Of a stretch of 32,659 nt of DNA, positions 16,624 through 24,156 are shown piece after piece. The DNA lies in contig NZ_NSFV01000027.1 of the NCBI RefSeq assembly GCF_002295115.1, positions 1-32,659 on the forward strand, given 5' to 3'. Made by a program: the position numbers and the translations under genes. Each line of letters starts with the position of its first letter. Within the stretch, counting starts at the first letter, position 1. The notes under the pieces are model-generated. The model was not told where the DNA came from. It did not search any database and worked only from the letters and a program-made list of their open reading frames with translations. The DNA is from Mesorhizobium sp. WSM4311 (GTDB lineage Bacteria; Pseudomonadota; Alphaproteobacteria; Rhizobiales; Rhizobiaceae).

Positions 16624-18312
16624 TTGCGTGGTTTTCGATTATATCGTCGTGGGTGGTGGCTCCTCTGGATGCGTGATGGCGAGCAGGCTCTCCGCCTATG
16701 GCGCTCGCGTGCTGCTCATTGAAGCTGGCCCTGATACGCCGCCGAATGCCATTCCTGACGACATCCAGGATGGCGACCCAACGCGTGCTTACCTTAATCC
16801 CGGTTATCGATGGCAGTCACTCCACGCGACAACGGTGCGAGGTGGCCGCAAGCCTGTCCATTACGAACAGGCGCGCGTCATGGGTGGCGGCTCCAGCATC
16901 AATGCCCAAGTCGCCAACCGCGGCGGGCCCGGAGATTACGATGAGTGGGCCTCAAGCGGTGCAACGGGCTGGGGTTGGGAAGACGTGCTGCCCTACTTCC
17001 GTCGTCTAGAATGCGATTTGGATTTCGGCGGGGAATTTCATGGCACGAACGGCCCCTTGCCAATCAAACGTGTGCGCCAATCAGACTGGTCGGGCTTCAT
17101 CCGGGCAATCTCCGATGCTTACGATGCTTTGGGGCTTCATTTCAGGCCAGACTTCAATGGTGCATTCGGTGATGGCTATTCAGTTGTCCCATTGACCAAC
17201 CGCAATGGTCATCGGGTCTCCTCCGCGATGGCGTACTTACCCGAAACCGTCCGCTCTCGCCGCAATCTAACGATTTTATCCGAAACGACAGTTGCGCGGC
17301 TGACCTTTTTGGGAACAACGGTAACGGGGGTCGAGACGGAGAACAAATCGGGCGTGCAATCGTATAGCGCTTCTTGCGTTATCCTGTGCGCAGGAGCACT
17401 CCATTCACCCGCCATATTGATGCGCTCCGGGATCGGCCCCGCGAAGGAATTAGTACAATTCGGAATCCCTATCGTTGCAGATTTGAAAGGTGTGGGCCAG
17501 AATCTTCAGGAACACCCCACGATTTGCGTTTCGGCCTATTTGAAGCCGGCCGATCGCTTGTCACCCGGCGTGAGCGAATATATTCAGATGCACCCCCCCT
17601 ACTCTTCCGGGTCCGAAGGCTGCCCGTCGACCGATATGGCAATATCGACTGTTGCCAAATCATCCTGGCACCCGCTGGGGAGGCGCCTCGGCACTCTCGC
17701 CGTGTGGGTCAATCGCAGCTACTCGACGGGAACTGTGGCGCTCAAGGGTAGTTCGCATAAAATAGAGCCGGAGGTCGATTTCAACTGGTTGAGCGACAAG
17801 CGGGACGCCGAGCGCCTCAAGCAGGGCTTTCGCTTCATAGTCCGCCTGCTGCAGCAAGATTCGCTGTCCTCTGTGGCGCTGGACCCGTTTCCGTCAGCGT
17901 TGAATGCGCGAGCGAAGCTGGTGAGCAAGGTCACAAGCACAAACTATGCACTCACGTCATTTCTGGCGCTGCTCATGGACGCGTCGCCGCGGCTGCGCCG
18001 TGGGCTGATTAGGCGCGTCATAACGGATGGGGATAGCATTTCCGATCTCGTCAACGACGAGAAACATCTGGATCGGTATATTCGCCAGAACGTCATCCCA
18101 AGTTGGCATCCGACGTCGACCTGCAGGATGGGGGCAGCCGCGGATCCTGGCGCTGTGACCGATCCGTCGGGACGCGTTCATGGTATTTTGGGTTTGAGGA
18201 TCGCCGACGCTTCCGTCATGCCATTTTGCCCTCGGGCGAACACAAACATTCCGACGATTATGGTGGCTGAGAAATTGGCCGACACAACCTTGAGAGACGG
18301 CAGACGGAGCTA
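16624..18312 (+). repeat. Long direct repeat, right copy (GMC gene)
   Basis: Second copy of the block at 1-1689, offset 16623. It begins at or before 16624; the left limit cannot be seen because copy 1 starts at the window edge. It ends at the second base of the stop codon (TAG here, TAA in copy 1). The six differences found lie at 17594-17613. Confidence 0.95.
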
Positions 18313-18313
18313 G
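16628..18313 (+). CDS. GMC-family FAD oxidoreductase, copy 2
   Basis: Same 561-aa protein as copy 1, with all FAD-binding and GMC signatures and the His/Asn active-site pair. The only differences are three residues: HARYSSGY in copy 1 becomes HPPYSSGS here, plus silent changes in the same 20 bp. The GTG at 16628 is used to match copy 1; a TTG at 16616 would add four residues (MRVC). Only a weak GCGAG precedes it, so the start is uncertain. Downstream the stop codon directly abuts a decayed ehuB. The two extra prolines lie in the substrate-binding half; whether this copy is active is unclear. Confidence 0.88.
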   Translation: MVFDYIVVGGGSSGCVMASRLSAYGARVLLIEAGPDTPPNAIPDDIQDGDPTRAYLNPGYRWQSLHATTVRGGRKPVHYEQARVMGGGSSINAQVANRGGPGDYDEWASSGATGWGWEDVLPYFRRLECDLDFGGEFHGTNGPLPIKRVRQSDWSGFIRAISDAYDALGLHFRPDFNGAFGDGYSVVPLTNRNGHRVSSAMAYLPETVRSRRNLTILSETTVARLTFLGTTVTGVETENKSGVQSYSASCVILCAGALHSPAILMRSGIGPAKELVQFGIPIVADLKGVGQNLQEHPTICVSAYLKPADRLSPGVSEYIQMHPPYSSGSEGCPSTDMAISTVAKSSWHPLGRRLGTLAVWVNRSYSTGTVALKGSSHKIEPEVDFNWLSDKRDAERLKQGFRFIVRLLQQDSLSSVALDPFPSALNARAKLVSKVTSTNYALTSFLALLMDASPRLRRGLIRRVITDGDSISDLVNDEKHLDRYIRQNVIPSWHPTSTCRMGAAADPGAVTDPSGRVHGILGLRIADASVMPFCPRANTNIPTIMVAEKLADTTLRDGRRS

Positions 18314-18852
18314 GCCAGGCGGCATGTACATTCTGCCGGAGCGCTGCCGCAATGTGGTGTTCACCGAGCCGCTTGCTAAGTTCACCGAAGCCCTGCTCAT
18401 GCCGAATGGCAATCCCAAAAGACCAGCACTCCTTTGACGATATTCGTGATAAGGGCCTAACGCTGGTCACCACCGCCGGTTCCGACACGGTCACGACCGC
18501 CAAAGACGCGGGCATTCCGGAGGATCGTGTCATGCAGGTCGCCGGCCAGGCCGAATTCTTGCAGGCAGTGAAGGTCGGCCGCGCGGCGGCGGGGTCGCTA
18601 AACTACTTCACGGTAAGGAGCTCGCTGACAAGGTCGACAGCGTTGAAATGGCAGATCCGTTCACCCCGCCGGCTGGGAAGGCCGGCTACCCAAGTCTCGC
18701 CTTCCTGCCCAATCAGCAGGCGGTCGATGCCTTCAACGAGGTATTGAATACTTATATCGGCTCCGACCAAATGATGCAGTCGGTCAAAATACGGCTACAC
18801 CAAAATCAATCTGCCGGACGGCACCAAGACCGGCGACCTGTGCAAGGGTTGA
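18314..18852 (+). pseudogene. Decayed ehuB-like substrate-binding protein gene (plus-strand copy)
   Basis: The relic starts immediately after the stop of GMC copy 2 with GGMYILPERCRNVVFTEPL, so its signal peptide and first lobe are gone. The frame shifts near 18418 (after MPNGNPK) to FDDIRDKGLTLVTTAGS and VMQVAGQAEFLQAVKVGRAA. It shifts near 18610 to KELADKVDSVEMADPFTPPAG and near 18785 to YGYTKINLPDGTKTGDLC, with the stop at 18850-18852. Thus there are three frameshifts plus a 5' truncation at the duplication boundary. It is homologous to the intact ehuB but well diverged, so it is an independent paralogue. Confidence 0.85.
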
Positions 18853-19083
18853 AATCTTGCGGGGAATGCCACCCATGCACCTAAAAGGCTCCCGGCCGCA
18901 GTGGCTGGGCGACGACAGAGCAAAGTGACAAGACGCGAGGCTCCGGGGTGCCGATTTCCGGTATTCAGACGAGATAGTTCGGCAACGTGGCATGTGAGGC
19001 TGCTACGCTCAGGAGTGAGCAATGGCAGTCCATCTCGCATGTCGCAATGCCGACCTGATGCCCCTCCTTTTGCCGAGGAACCG

Positions 19084-19936
19084 ATGATCACCAAGCATCG
19101 CGTATCGGTTGATGGTGTCGAGACATCGTACTGCGAGAACGGAGCTGGTAGGCCGATTGTTTTCCTGCAGGGGGCGGGCTTCCGTGCAGAGGCTAAGAGT
19201 TCCTTTGTTCGGCAGCTGAACGGGCTATCCGATCAATTTACGGTAGTAGCGATTGATCAACTCCATTTTGGGGGAACGGATTATCCTGCTGACTGCAAAT
19301 ACATTAACCGGCTCGGTCGTGTGAATCATGTAATTAGCTTCCTCCAACAACTGGGTTTGAAGCAGATCACGCTAGTCGGCCATTCAGAAGGATCATTCGT
19401 CGACGCGCGGGTCGCGATCGTGCGTCCCGATCTTGTTTCTAAGCTTGTCCTGCTGACCGCTAACTCCGTGTCGCCGGCGTTCGGAGATGACCGTGACGAA
19501 GCTTGGCTGGAGGCCTGCCGGCAGGCTTACGGCTGTTCCGGCCCGATGCCGAGCGAAGAGGAATACATCACCGCACGGCGGAAAAGCTGCCGCGCCCACG
19601 GGCAGGATGTGGAATGCGCCGAGCGAGAAGCCTATCGGCGGGCCGCGGCTCGGGGACAATGGGAGATCTGGCAGAGATTGCCGGAAGACGAGACAAACCT
19701 GCATCGTTATCCACTGCTGCAGCAGAAGTATATCTTCCCCTACCTTGATCAGCTTCAGGCCCAGACGTTGATCATCTGGTCCAAGAACGACCCTACCGCG
19801 ACGCCGGAGCAAGGGATCAACCTGGCGAAGCTGATCAGGAATTCAGATTTCCATCTGCTCAATAATGCCGGCGATTCCGTCCAGGTTGATCCGGAGCGAA
19901 GCCGTGAACAGACTCATCCGTCAATGGCACGAATGA
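19084..19936 (+). pseudogene. Alpha/beta hydrolase, damaged (His lost, C-terminal frameshift)
   Basis: Alpha/beta-hydrolase-fold protein of about 283 aa if repaired. ATG at 19084 with GAGG just upstream. The oxyanion region is FLQGAGF (about 28-34); the nucleophile elbow is VGHSEGSF with S101; the acid region is IIWSKNDPTATPEQG. The position of the catalytic His reads NNAGDSVQVD (D264) where relatives have NAGH. Shortly after, at about 19890-19903, the frame is lost: a +1 shift restores the expected end VNRLIRQWHE and a stop at 19934-19936. Without the shift the frame runs on to 20205 as dissimilar, low-complexity sequence. Both defects point to an inactive gene, although an active His-less variant or a sequencing error in the shift cannot be excluded. 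Confidence 0.72.
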
Positions 19937-20166
19937 TCAACTGTGACGGGAACAATGCTCGGGCCAGCGTCTCCGAGGCGAATCTCTCAGCGGCGTGTCG
20001 CATACGACGAACTTGTGCCCTGCCATGGCAACAAGGGCATAGCCCAGGCGGTGGCGCCCATCCAACCGGGCAGGGCAGGAGTCATGCAAGACGTGGTGTG
20101 CCTCAGTTGGCCATACCACAGCTCGCGATTGTTCACTTCCAACGAACCACGGGGATGACGGAAATG

Positions 20167-20183
20167 TGCGTATGCACCCAAAA
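20167..20183. promoter_or_regulatory. Candidate operator upstream of ehuB
   Basis: TGCGTATGCACCCAAAA, with the partial palindrome TGCG-TA-TGCA. It is nearly identical to the element at 23983-23998 upstream of the racemase-family gene, apart from one substitution and one extra C. The shared A-rich flank argues against chance. It would suit an AsnC-type regulator, but this is inference. Confidence 0.45.
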
Positions 20184-20369
20184 ATCACCGAATTTCTGCG
20201 AATAACTTGCATTTCTCGCACAAAGCACCACAGCTGCGCTGCTACGCTCACGAAGCATGCACAAGTGGCGTAGCAAAGGATCGACTGGAGGAATCTATAC
20301 CTAAGTGGGGACCCTGCAGCTCACACGATGATGGGAACCGCCGGACTACAAGCTCAACAAATGATGCAA

Positions 20370-20400
20370 TGGTCTTTTCCCGAGGCATATCGGGAGACCA
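20370..20400. promoter_or_regulatory. Stem-loop in the ehuB leader
   Basis: TGGTCT-ttt-CCCGA, then the loop ggcata, then TCGGG-AGACCA: an 11-bp stem with a 3-nt bulge, ending 17 bp before the ehuB ribosome site. It may be an operator or an RNA element controlling ehuB translation. Confidence 0.45.
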
Positions 20401-20429
20401 TCGGCGATGCGAAAACGGAGGACTAACCA

Positions 20430-21302
20430 GTGGTCAAGTGGAAACTCGACGAATGCTTTAAGGCTGCAATCTTGAAGAGGATTGCCGCGCTCGGCCTGGC
20501 GGCGATGACAATCTCGTCCTTTGCCGGTTCGGCCTCGGCGGAGTCGCTGCTCGATAAGATTAAGAACGGAGAAACGATCCGTCTTGGCTTCACCAATGAG
20601 CCTCCCAGTGCCTATCCTGGTGCGAACAACGAGCCGCTTGGCCTGGTCAATGTGATGACACTGGACGTTCTGAGAAAGATGGGAACGACCAAAATCGAGC
20701 CGGTCGTAACCGATTGGGGTTCCCTTGTCCCGGGCCTCCAGGCTGGTCGCTTTGACATCATCACGGGCGGCATGTGGATTAAGCCGGAGCGGTGCCGCAA
20801 CGTCCTGTTCAGCGAACCGATCGCATCGAGCAATGATTCGATGATCGTGCCGAAGGGCAATCCGGAAGCGCTGCATTCCCTCCATGACGCTCAGAAGAAG
20901 GGGCTTACCCTGGCCATCATGACGGGTACCACCGCAGTCGAGCAGGCGAAGAAATTAGGTTTCCCTGACGACAAGGTTATGCAGGTCGCCGGACCGCCCG
21001 AGGTCGTACAGGCTGTAAAGGCCGGCCGCGCCGCTGCCGGCTCGCTCTATAGTCTGAACGCGACGACTCTTGCCGAGCAGGATCCCAGCATTGAGGTGGC
21101 TGACCCGTATACCCCGCCGGGACCGAATGAACATCCCGCCATAGCCTTCCCGCTCAGCGAACAGGCTGCGGTAGACGCGTTCAATGCTGTGTTGAAAGAC
21201 TATATTGGCTCTGACGAAATGATGGCCGCGGTCGGCAAATATGGTTACACCAAACGCGATCTCCCGGATGGCAGCAAGACCGCTGATCTTTGCAAGGGCT
21301 GA
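20430..21302 (+). CDS. ehuB: Ectoine/amino-acid ABC transporter, periplasmic binding protein
   Basis: Solute-binding protein of family 3 (SBP_bac_3), 290 aa, secreted to the periplasm and delivering ligand to EhuCD. The GTG start at 20430 has GGAGG at 20417-20421. A Sec signal peptide covers about residues 1-38, with ALGLAAMTISSFAG as hydrophobic core and SASA before the cleavage site. The mature part starts ESLLDKIKNGETIRLGF. Lobe motifs include GSLVPGLQAGRFDIITGGMW and PERCRNVLFSEPI, as in EhuB, and VMQVAGPPEVVQAVKAGRAA near the hinge. It heads the ehuBCDA operon. Two decayed paralogues lie at 10704-11300 and 18314-18852. The ligand is probably a zwitterionic amino-acid derivative; ectoine is the family precedent. 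Confidence 0.88.
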   Translation: MVKWKLDECFKAAILKRIAALGLAAMTISSFAGSASAESLLDKIKNGETIRLGFTNEPPSAYPGANNEPLGLVNVMTLDVLRKMGTTKIEPVVTDWGSLVPGLQAGRFDIITGGMWIKPERCRNVLFSEPIASSNDSMIVPKGNPEALHSLHDAQKKGLTLAIMTGTTAVEQAKKLGFPDDKVMQVAGPPEVVQAVKAGRAAAGSLYSLNATTLAEQDPSIEVADPYTPPGPNEHPAIAFPLSEQAAVDAFNAVLKDYIGSDEMMAAVGKYGYTKRDLPDGSKTADLCKG

Positions 21303-21312
21303 AGCTATGCGT

Positions 21313-21349
21313 CTGACCGCTCCCCGGCCCTTGGCCGGTAGGCGGTCAG
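21313..21349. terminator. Stem-loop between ehuB and ehuC (attenuator-like)
   Basis: CTGACCGC (21313-21320) pairs with GCGGTCAG (21342-21349), with a further inner CCGGCC/GGCCGG pairing. It lies 10 nt after the ehuB stop and before the ehuC ribosome site. Such hairpins after binding-protein genes usually stabilise the upstream message or partly terminate transcription, giving excess binding protein over permease. No T-run follows. Confidence 0.7.
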
Positions 21350-21361
21350 TGGGGAGGGCAT

Positions 21362-22033
21362 ATGAGTAAGGTCGATCTCAGCTTTATCTTTGCCGTGCTC
21401 ACCAAGGGCGTCATGACTACGGTCATCGTCACTCTTGGCGCCTGCGTCGTAGCGATCGTCCTTGGGCTTTTCGTGGGCCTGACCCGAGTCTCTCCCCGTC
21501 GGCAGTTGCGCTGGTTCAGTATCGCCTACATCGAATTCTTCCGCGGGACGTCCATGCTGGTTCAGCTCTACTGGTGGTTCTTTGTATTGCCGATTTTCGG
21601 TATTTTCCTGTCGCCGTGGACTGTCGGAATTTTGGGGATCGGAATGAATGCCTCTGGCTACGCAGCCGAGTATGTCCGCGCCGCCATTCAGGCCGTTGAT
21701 AGGGGCCAGTATGAGGCATCTACAGCGCTCAATTTTTCGCGGCTCACCATGATGCGGCGTATTATCCTCCCACAGGCAATGCGCGCCATGCTGCCGACCT
21801 GGGGTAACATGCTCATCGATGTGCTTAAGGGTAGCTCGCTCGTCTTCTTCATCACCATTCCCGAATTTACTAGCGCCGCCAAGCAGGCGGCCGACGCAAC
21901 TGGCGATTATATGCTGTTCTTTGCGGTTGCACTATTCGGTTATTACATCATCGCGCGCGCCCTCATCACTCCTTTCGTGCGCTGGCTGGAACGCCGCGTC
22001 TCGCGCGGTTTCGTTCGGGAGCAGGTGGCTTGA
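21362..22033 (+). CDS. ehuC: Ectoine/amino-acid ABC transporter permease
   Basis: Inner-membrane permease of the polar amino-acid family (HisM type), 223 aa. The first membrane segment is around residues 15-38 (VMTTVIVTLGACVVAIVLGL), with further segments near 60-100 and 170-205. The cytoplasmic EAA loop that contacts the ATPase is EASTALNFSRLTMMRR followed by IILPQAMRAMLP (about 120-147). The ATG at 21362 has GGGAGG upstream. Its stop overlaps the start of ehuD by four bases (TTGA), which implies translational coupling. It pairs with EhuD as a heterodimeric channel. Confidence 0.88.
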   Translation: MSKVDLSFIFAVLTKGVMTTVIVTLGACVVAIVLGLFVGLTRVSPRRQLRWFSIAYIEFFRGTSMLVQLYWWFFVLPIFGIFLSPWTVGILGIGMNASGYAAEYVRAAIQAVDRGQYEASTALNFSRLTMMRRIILPQAMRAMLPTWGNMLIDVLKGSSLVFFITIPEFTSAAKQAADATGDYMLFFAVALFGYYIIARALITPFVRWLERRVSRGFVREQVA

Positions 22034-22698
22034 AGATCTGGGATTGGTCTTACGTATGGGAGGCTTTCCCATATCTCTATCAGGGAGCGATCGTCACCAT
22101 TGAGGCTACGCTGCTCGGGTTTGCGATCGCGCTGATATTGGGTCTTGTCTTCGCGATGATTCGCCAGTCGCCAAACCGCTACGTCTCGACCACCATGGCG
22201 GAGATCGTGGAGTTTATCCGTTCAACGCCCTTGCTGCTGCAGTTGTTCTTTGTCTATTTCGTTGGTCCGCAGATCGGAATCTTCATTCCTGCCTGGACGG
22301 CGGGAGTTGGCGTGCTGGGGATCCACTATGCAGCCTATTGTTCCGAAGTCTTCCGCGGCGGCATCGAGAATGTGGATGGCGGCCAGTGGGAGGCCTGTAC
22401 GGCACTAAACCTTTCGCGAACGCGGACCTGGCGAACAATCATTCTGCCGCAGGCGATCCCGCCCATGGTGCCAGCTCTGGGCAATTACTTCATCGGCATG
22501 TTCAAGGACACGCCGGTCCTGGCGGCAATCTCGATCTTCGAGATGCTGCAGCAGGCGAAAAATTTCGGGGGCAATAACTATCGATACATAGAAGCGATCA
22601 CTATGTGCGGCTTCTTCTACTACGTGTTCAGCTTGGTTGCTTCCGCTATCGTGCAGTCGGTCCGCGTCTGGCTCAACCGCCGCTACCATCTGCAATAG
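22030..22698 (+). CDS. ehuD: Ectoine/amino-acid ABC transporter permease
   Basis: Second permease subunit, 222 aa, starting with a TTG at 22030 that overlaps the ehuC stop (TTGA). The N-terminus (K-I-W-D-W-SYVWEAFPYL) is typical of EhuD, which supports this unusual start. The EAA loop is EACTALNLSRTRTWRT with IILPQAIPPMVPALGNY (about 119-150), then MFKDTPVLAAISIFEML, which also fits EhuD. There are about five membrane segments. The stop at 22696 is 14 bp before the ehuA start. Confidence 0.88.
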   Translation: MKIWDWSYVWEAFPYLYQGAIVTIEATLLGFAIALILGLVFAMIRQSPNRYVSTTMAEIVEFIRSTPLLLQLFFVYFVGPQIGIFIPAWTAGVGVLGIHYAAYCSEVFRGGIENVDGGQWEACTALNLSRTRTWRTIILPQAIPPMVPALGNYFIGMFKDTPVLAAISIFEMLQQAKNFGGNNYRYIEAITMCGFFYYVFSLVASAIVQSVRVWLNRRYHLQ

Positions 22699-22712
22699 GG
22701 AGGCCTTATACT

Positions 22713-22919
22713 ATGAGCGAATTTGTGCTTCGCTTCGAGGACGATCTCACGAAGCGCCCTAGGGCATCAGCCAGGCGGGACGAGCTTGACCTCGATATCA
22801 GGCGCAGCGAAAAAGTCATGAACGAACCCATAGTTCGCTTCGAGAACGTCACAAAGCGCTACGGCGCGTTGACGGTGCTGGACGAACTCAATCTCGAGAT
22901 CGCACGCAACGAGAAGGTG
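22713..22919 (+). repeat. Tandem duplication of the 5' end of ehuA
   Basis: 22713-22817 (105 bp) and 22818-22919 (102 bp) align codon by codon with one codon gap, about 65% identical by hand count. At protein level both read M-x-E, RFE, TKR, DEL, then R-x-EKV at matching positions. It is a diverged in-frame tandem duplication. Confidence 0.8.
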
Positions 22920-23594
22920 TCCATCATTGGTCCGTCCGGCTCGGGCAAGACCACCGTTCTGCGCATGCTGATGACGCTTGAGCACATCAACGGGGGGGTG
23001 ATATGGGTCGACGGTGAACCGTTGACGCATACGCAGAAGAACGGCCAAATAGTGCCGGCGAGCGAGCGTCATCTCCGTCGCGTGCGTGCCAAGATCGGTA
23101 TGGTGTTCCAGCACTTTAACCTGTTCCCGCATATGACTGCTCTGCAGAACTGCATGGAGGCGCCGATCTCCGTCCTTGGGCTCTCGAAGAAGGAGGCGGA
23201 GGCCCGAGCGGCAGAGCTGCTCGACTTGGTGGGCCTCGGCGACAAGAAGAACCATTTCCCGATCCAGCTTTCCGGGGGCCAGAAGCAACGCGTGGCGATC
23301 GCTCGGGCGTTGGCCATGCGGCCCAAGGTGATGCTGTTTGACGAGGTGACATCAGCGCTTGACCCGGAACTGGTTGGAGAGGTGCTCAACGTCATCCGCA
23401 AGCTCAGCGCCGAACATGACCTCACAATGCTGATGGTCACGCACCAGATGGGCTTTGCCAAGGAGTTCTCCGATCGCGTGTGCTTCTTTTCTGGCGGTAA
23501 GATTGTCGAGCAAGGCCCGCCCAGCCAGCTTTTAGGCAATCCGCAAAACGAGCGAACGCAGCAGTTTCTCAATGCGGTGCTGGAGACGAGGTGA
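22713..23594 (+). CDS. ehuA: Ectoine/amino-acid ABC transporter ATPase with duplicated N-terminus
   Basis: Cytoplasmic ATPase of the EhuCD permease. 293 aa from the ATG at 22713, or 258 aa from an internal ATG at 22818. The first has a good ribosome site (GGGAGG, 22697 onward); the second has none, although normal EhuA proteins start there (MNEPIVRFENVTKRYG). The extra first 35 codons are a degenerate second version of codons 36-69. Motifs in the long form are Walker A GPSGSGKTT (about 73-81), Q-loop VFQHFNLFPH, signature LSGGQKQRVAIARAL, Walker B VMLFDEVTSALDPEL and switch THQ. All are intact, so the ATPase should be active whichever start is used. The alternative view is that the 5' end recombined with a paralogue. 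Confidence 0.88.
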   Translation: MSEFVLRFEDDLTKRPRASARRDELDLDIRRSEKVMNEPIVRFENVTKRYGALTVLDELNLEIARNEKVSIIGPSGSGKTTVLRMLMTLEHINGGVIWVDGEPLTHTQKNGQIVPASERHLRRVRAKIGMVFQHFNLFPHMTALQNCMEAPISVLGLSKKEAEARAAELLDLVGLGDKKNHFPIQLSGGQKQRVAIARALAMRPKVMLFDEVTSALDPELVGEVLNVIRKLSAEHDLTMLMVTHQMGFAKEFSDRVCFFSGGKIVEQGPPSQLLGNPQNERTQQFLNAVLETR

Positions 23595-24156
23595 GTTGCG
23601 GGTTGTGCCGCTAGTTGAGTTATCCCGTGGGTGGCTTCCGGGCAGGAACTGGTCCGTTCGGAGCAGGCTGCCCTGCGACGAACCTACGCGCGGTTTTTCA
23701 GGGCCGGGTTGATGTCGAGGTTACTGCCCCAGTTCATTCAGGACTGCATAACTAGGATCGTCCGGTCCAAGCCCCAGATTGGTCGAGTTAGGTAAATAGC
23801 GCTGCCCGTTCGGCAGTTGCGAGCTTGAAGATCTGATGTGCGTTCAATCTGCCATTCAGGGCATCTGGGCTCTGGAAAGTGCCCTAACACGATTGTCTGA
23901 CGGCGGACGCAAACCCGGTATCCTACAGGCCCGGGGAGGGTCGCACAAGCGTTCTGCGGTTTCCCAGTTTTTACGGCTTTCATGCGAATGCACCAAAACA
24001 ATGCCGACTTACTGCGCCTGGAAAGGCATGTTTCTCTGAAACAGCCGTTTCGACGCTGTTAAATTCGTGCATTCAGAGAGAACCTGTATCGCGCAGGTGA
24101 TGGGCATTTGCTGCCGAAATCACCATCTTAGCTGCTTCCAGAAGAAGGATGCTTCC
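23595..24156. other. Intergenic region between ehuA and the racemase-family gene
   Basis: 562 bp without a recognisable gene. It contains the candidate operator at 23983-23998. The racemase frame is open upstream to 24067, but the ribosome site favours 24157. The length means the racemase-family gene probably has its own promoter. Confidence 0.4.
23983..23998. promoter_or_regulatory. Candidate operator upstream of the racemase-family gene
   Basis: TGCGAATGCACCAAAA, a near copy of the element at 20167-20183 upstream of ehuB. A shorter version, ATGCACCTAAAA, is at 18875-18886 upstream of the damaged hydrolase. It lies 158 bp before the start codon. Confidence 0.45.

Larger units (their letters stand above)
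19937..20429. promoter_or_regulatory. Control region of the ehu operon
   Basis: About 490 bp between the true end of the hydrolase gene and ehuB. The hydrolase frame stays open to 20205, but that tail is out of register with the family. The region contains the TGCGTATGCA element at 20167, a looser relative at 20197-20211, and a stem-loop at 20370-20400. No gene is supported. Confidence 0.45.

Noticed and set aside
19937..20251. Overlapping open frames on both strands after the alpha/beta hydrolase.
   Set aside because: None shows recognisable motifs or a convincing start; they appear to be chance frames in GC-rich DNA.
23738..24039. Open frames on both strands between ehuA and the racemase-family gene.
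   Set aside because: Unusual composition, no recognisable family and no ribosome site.
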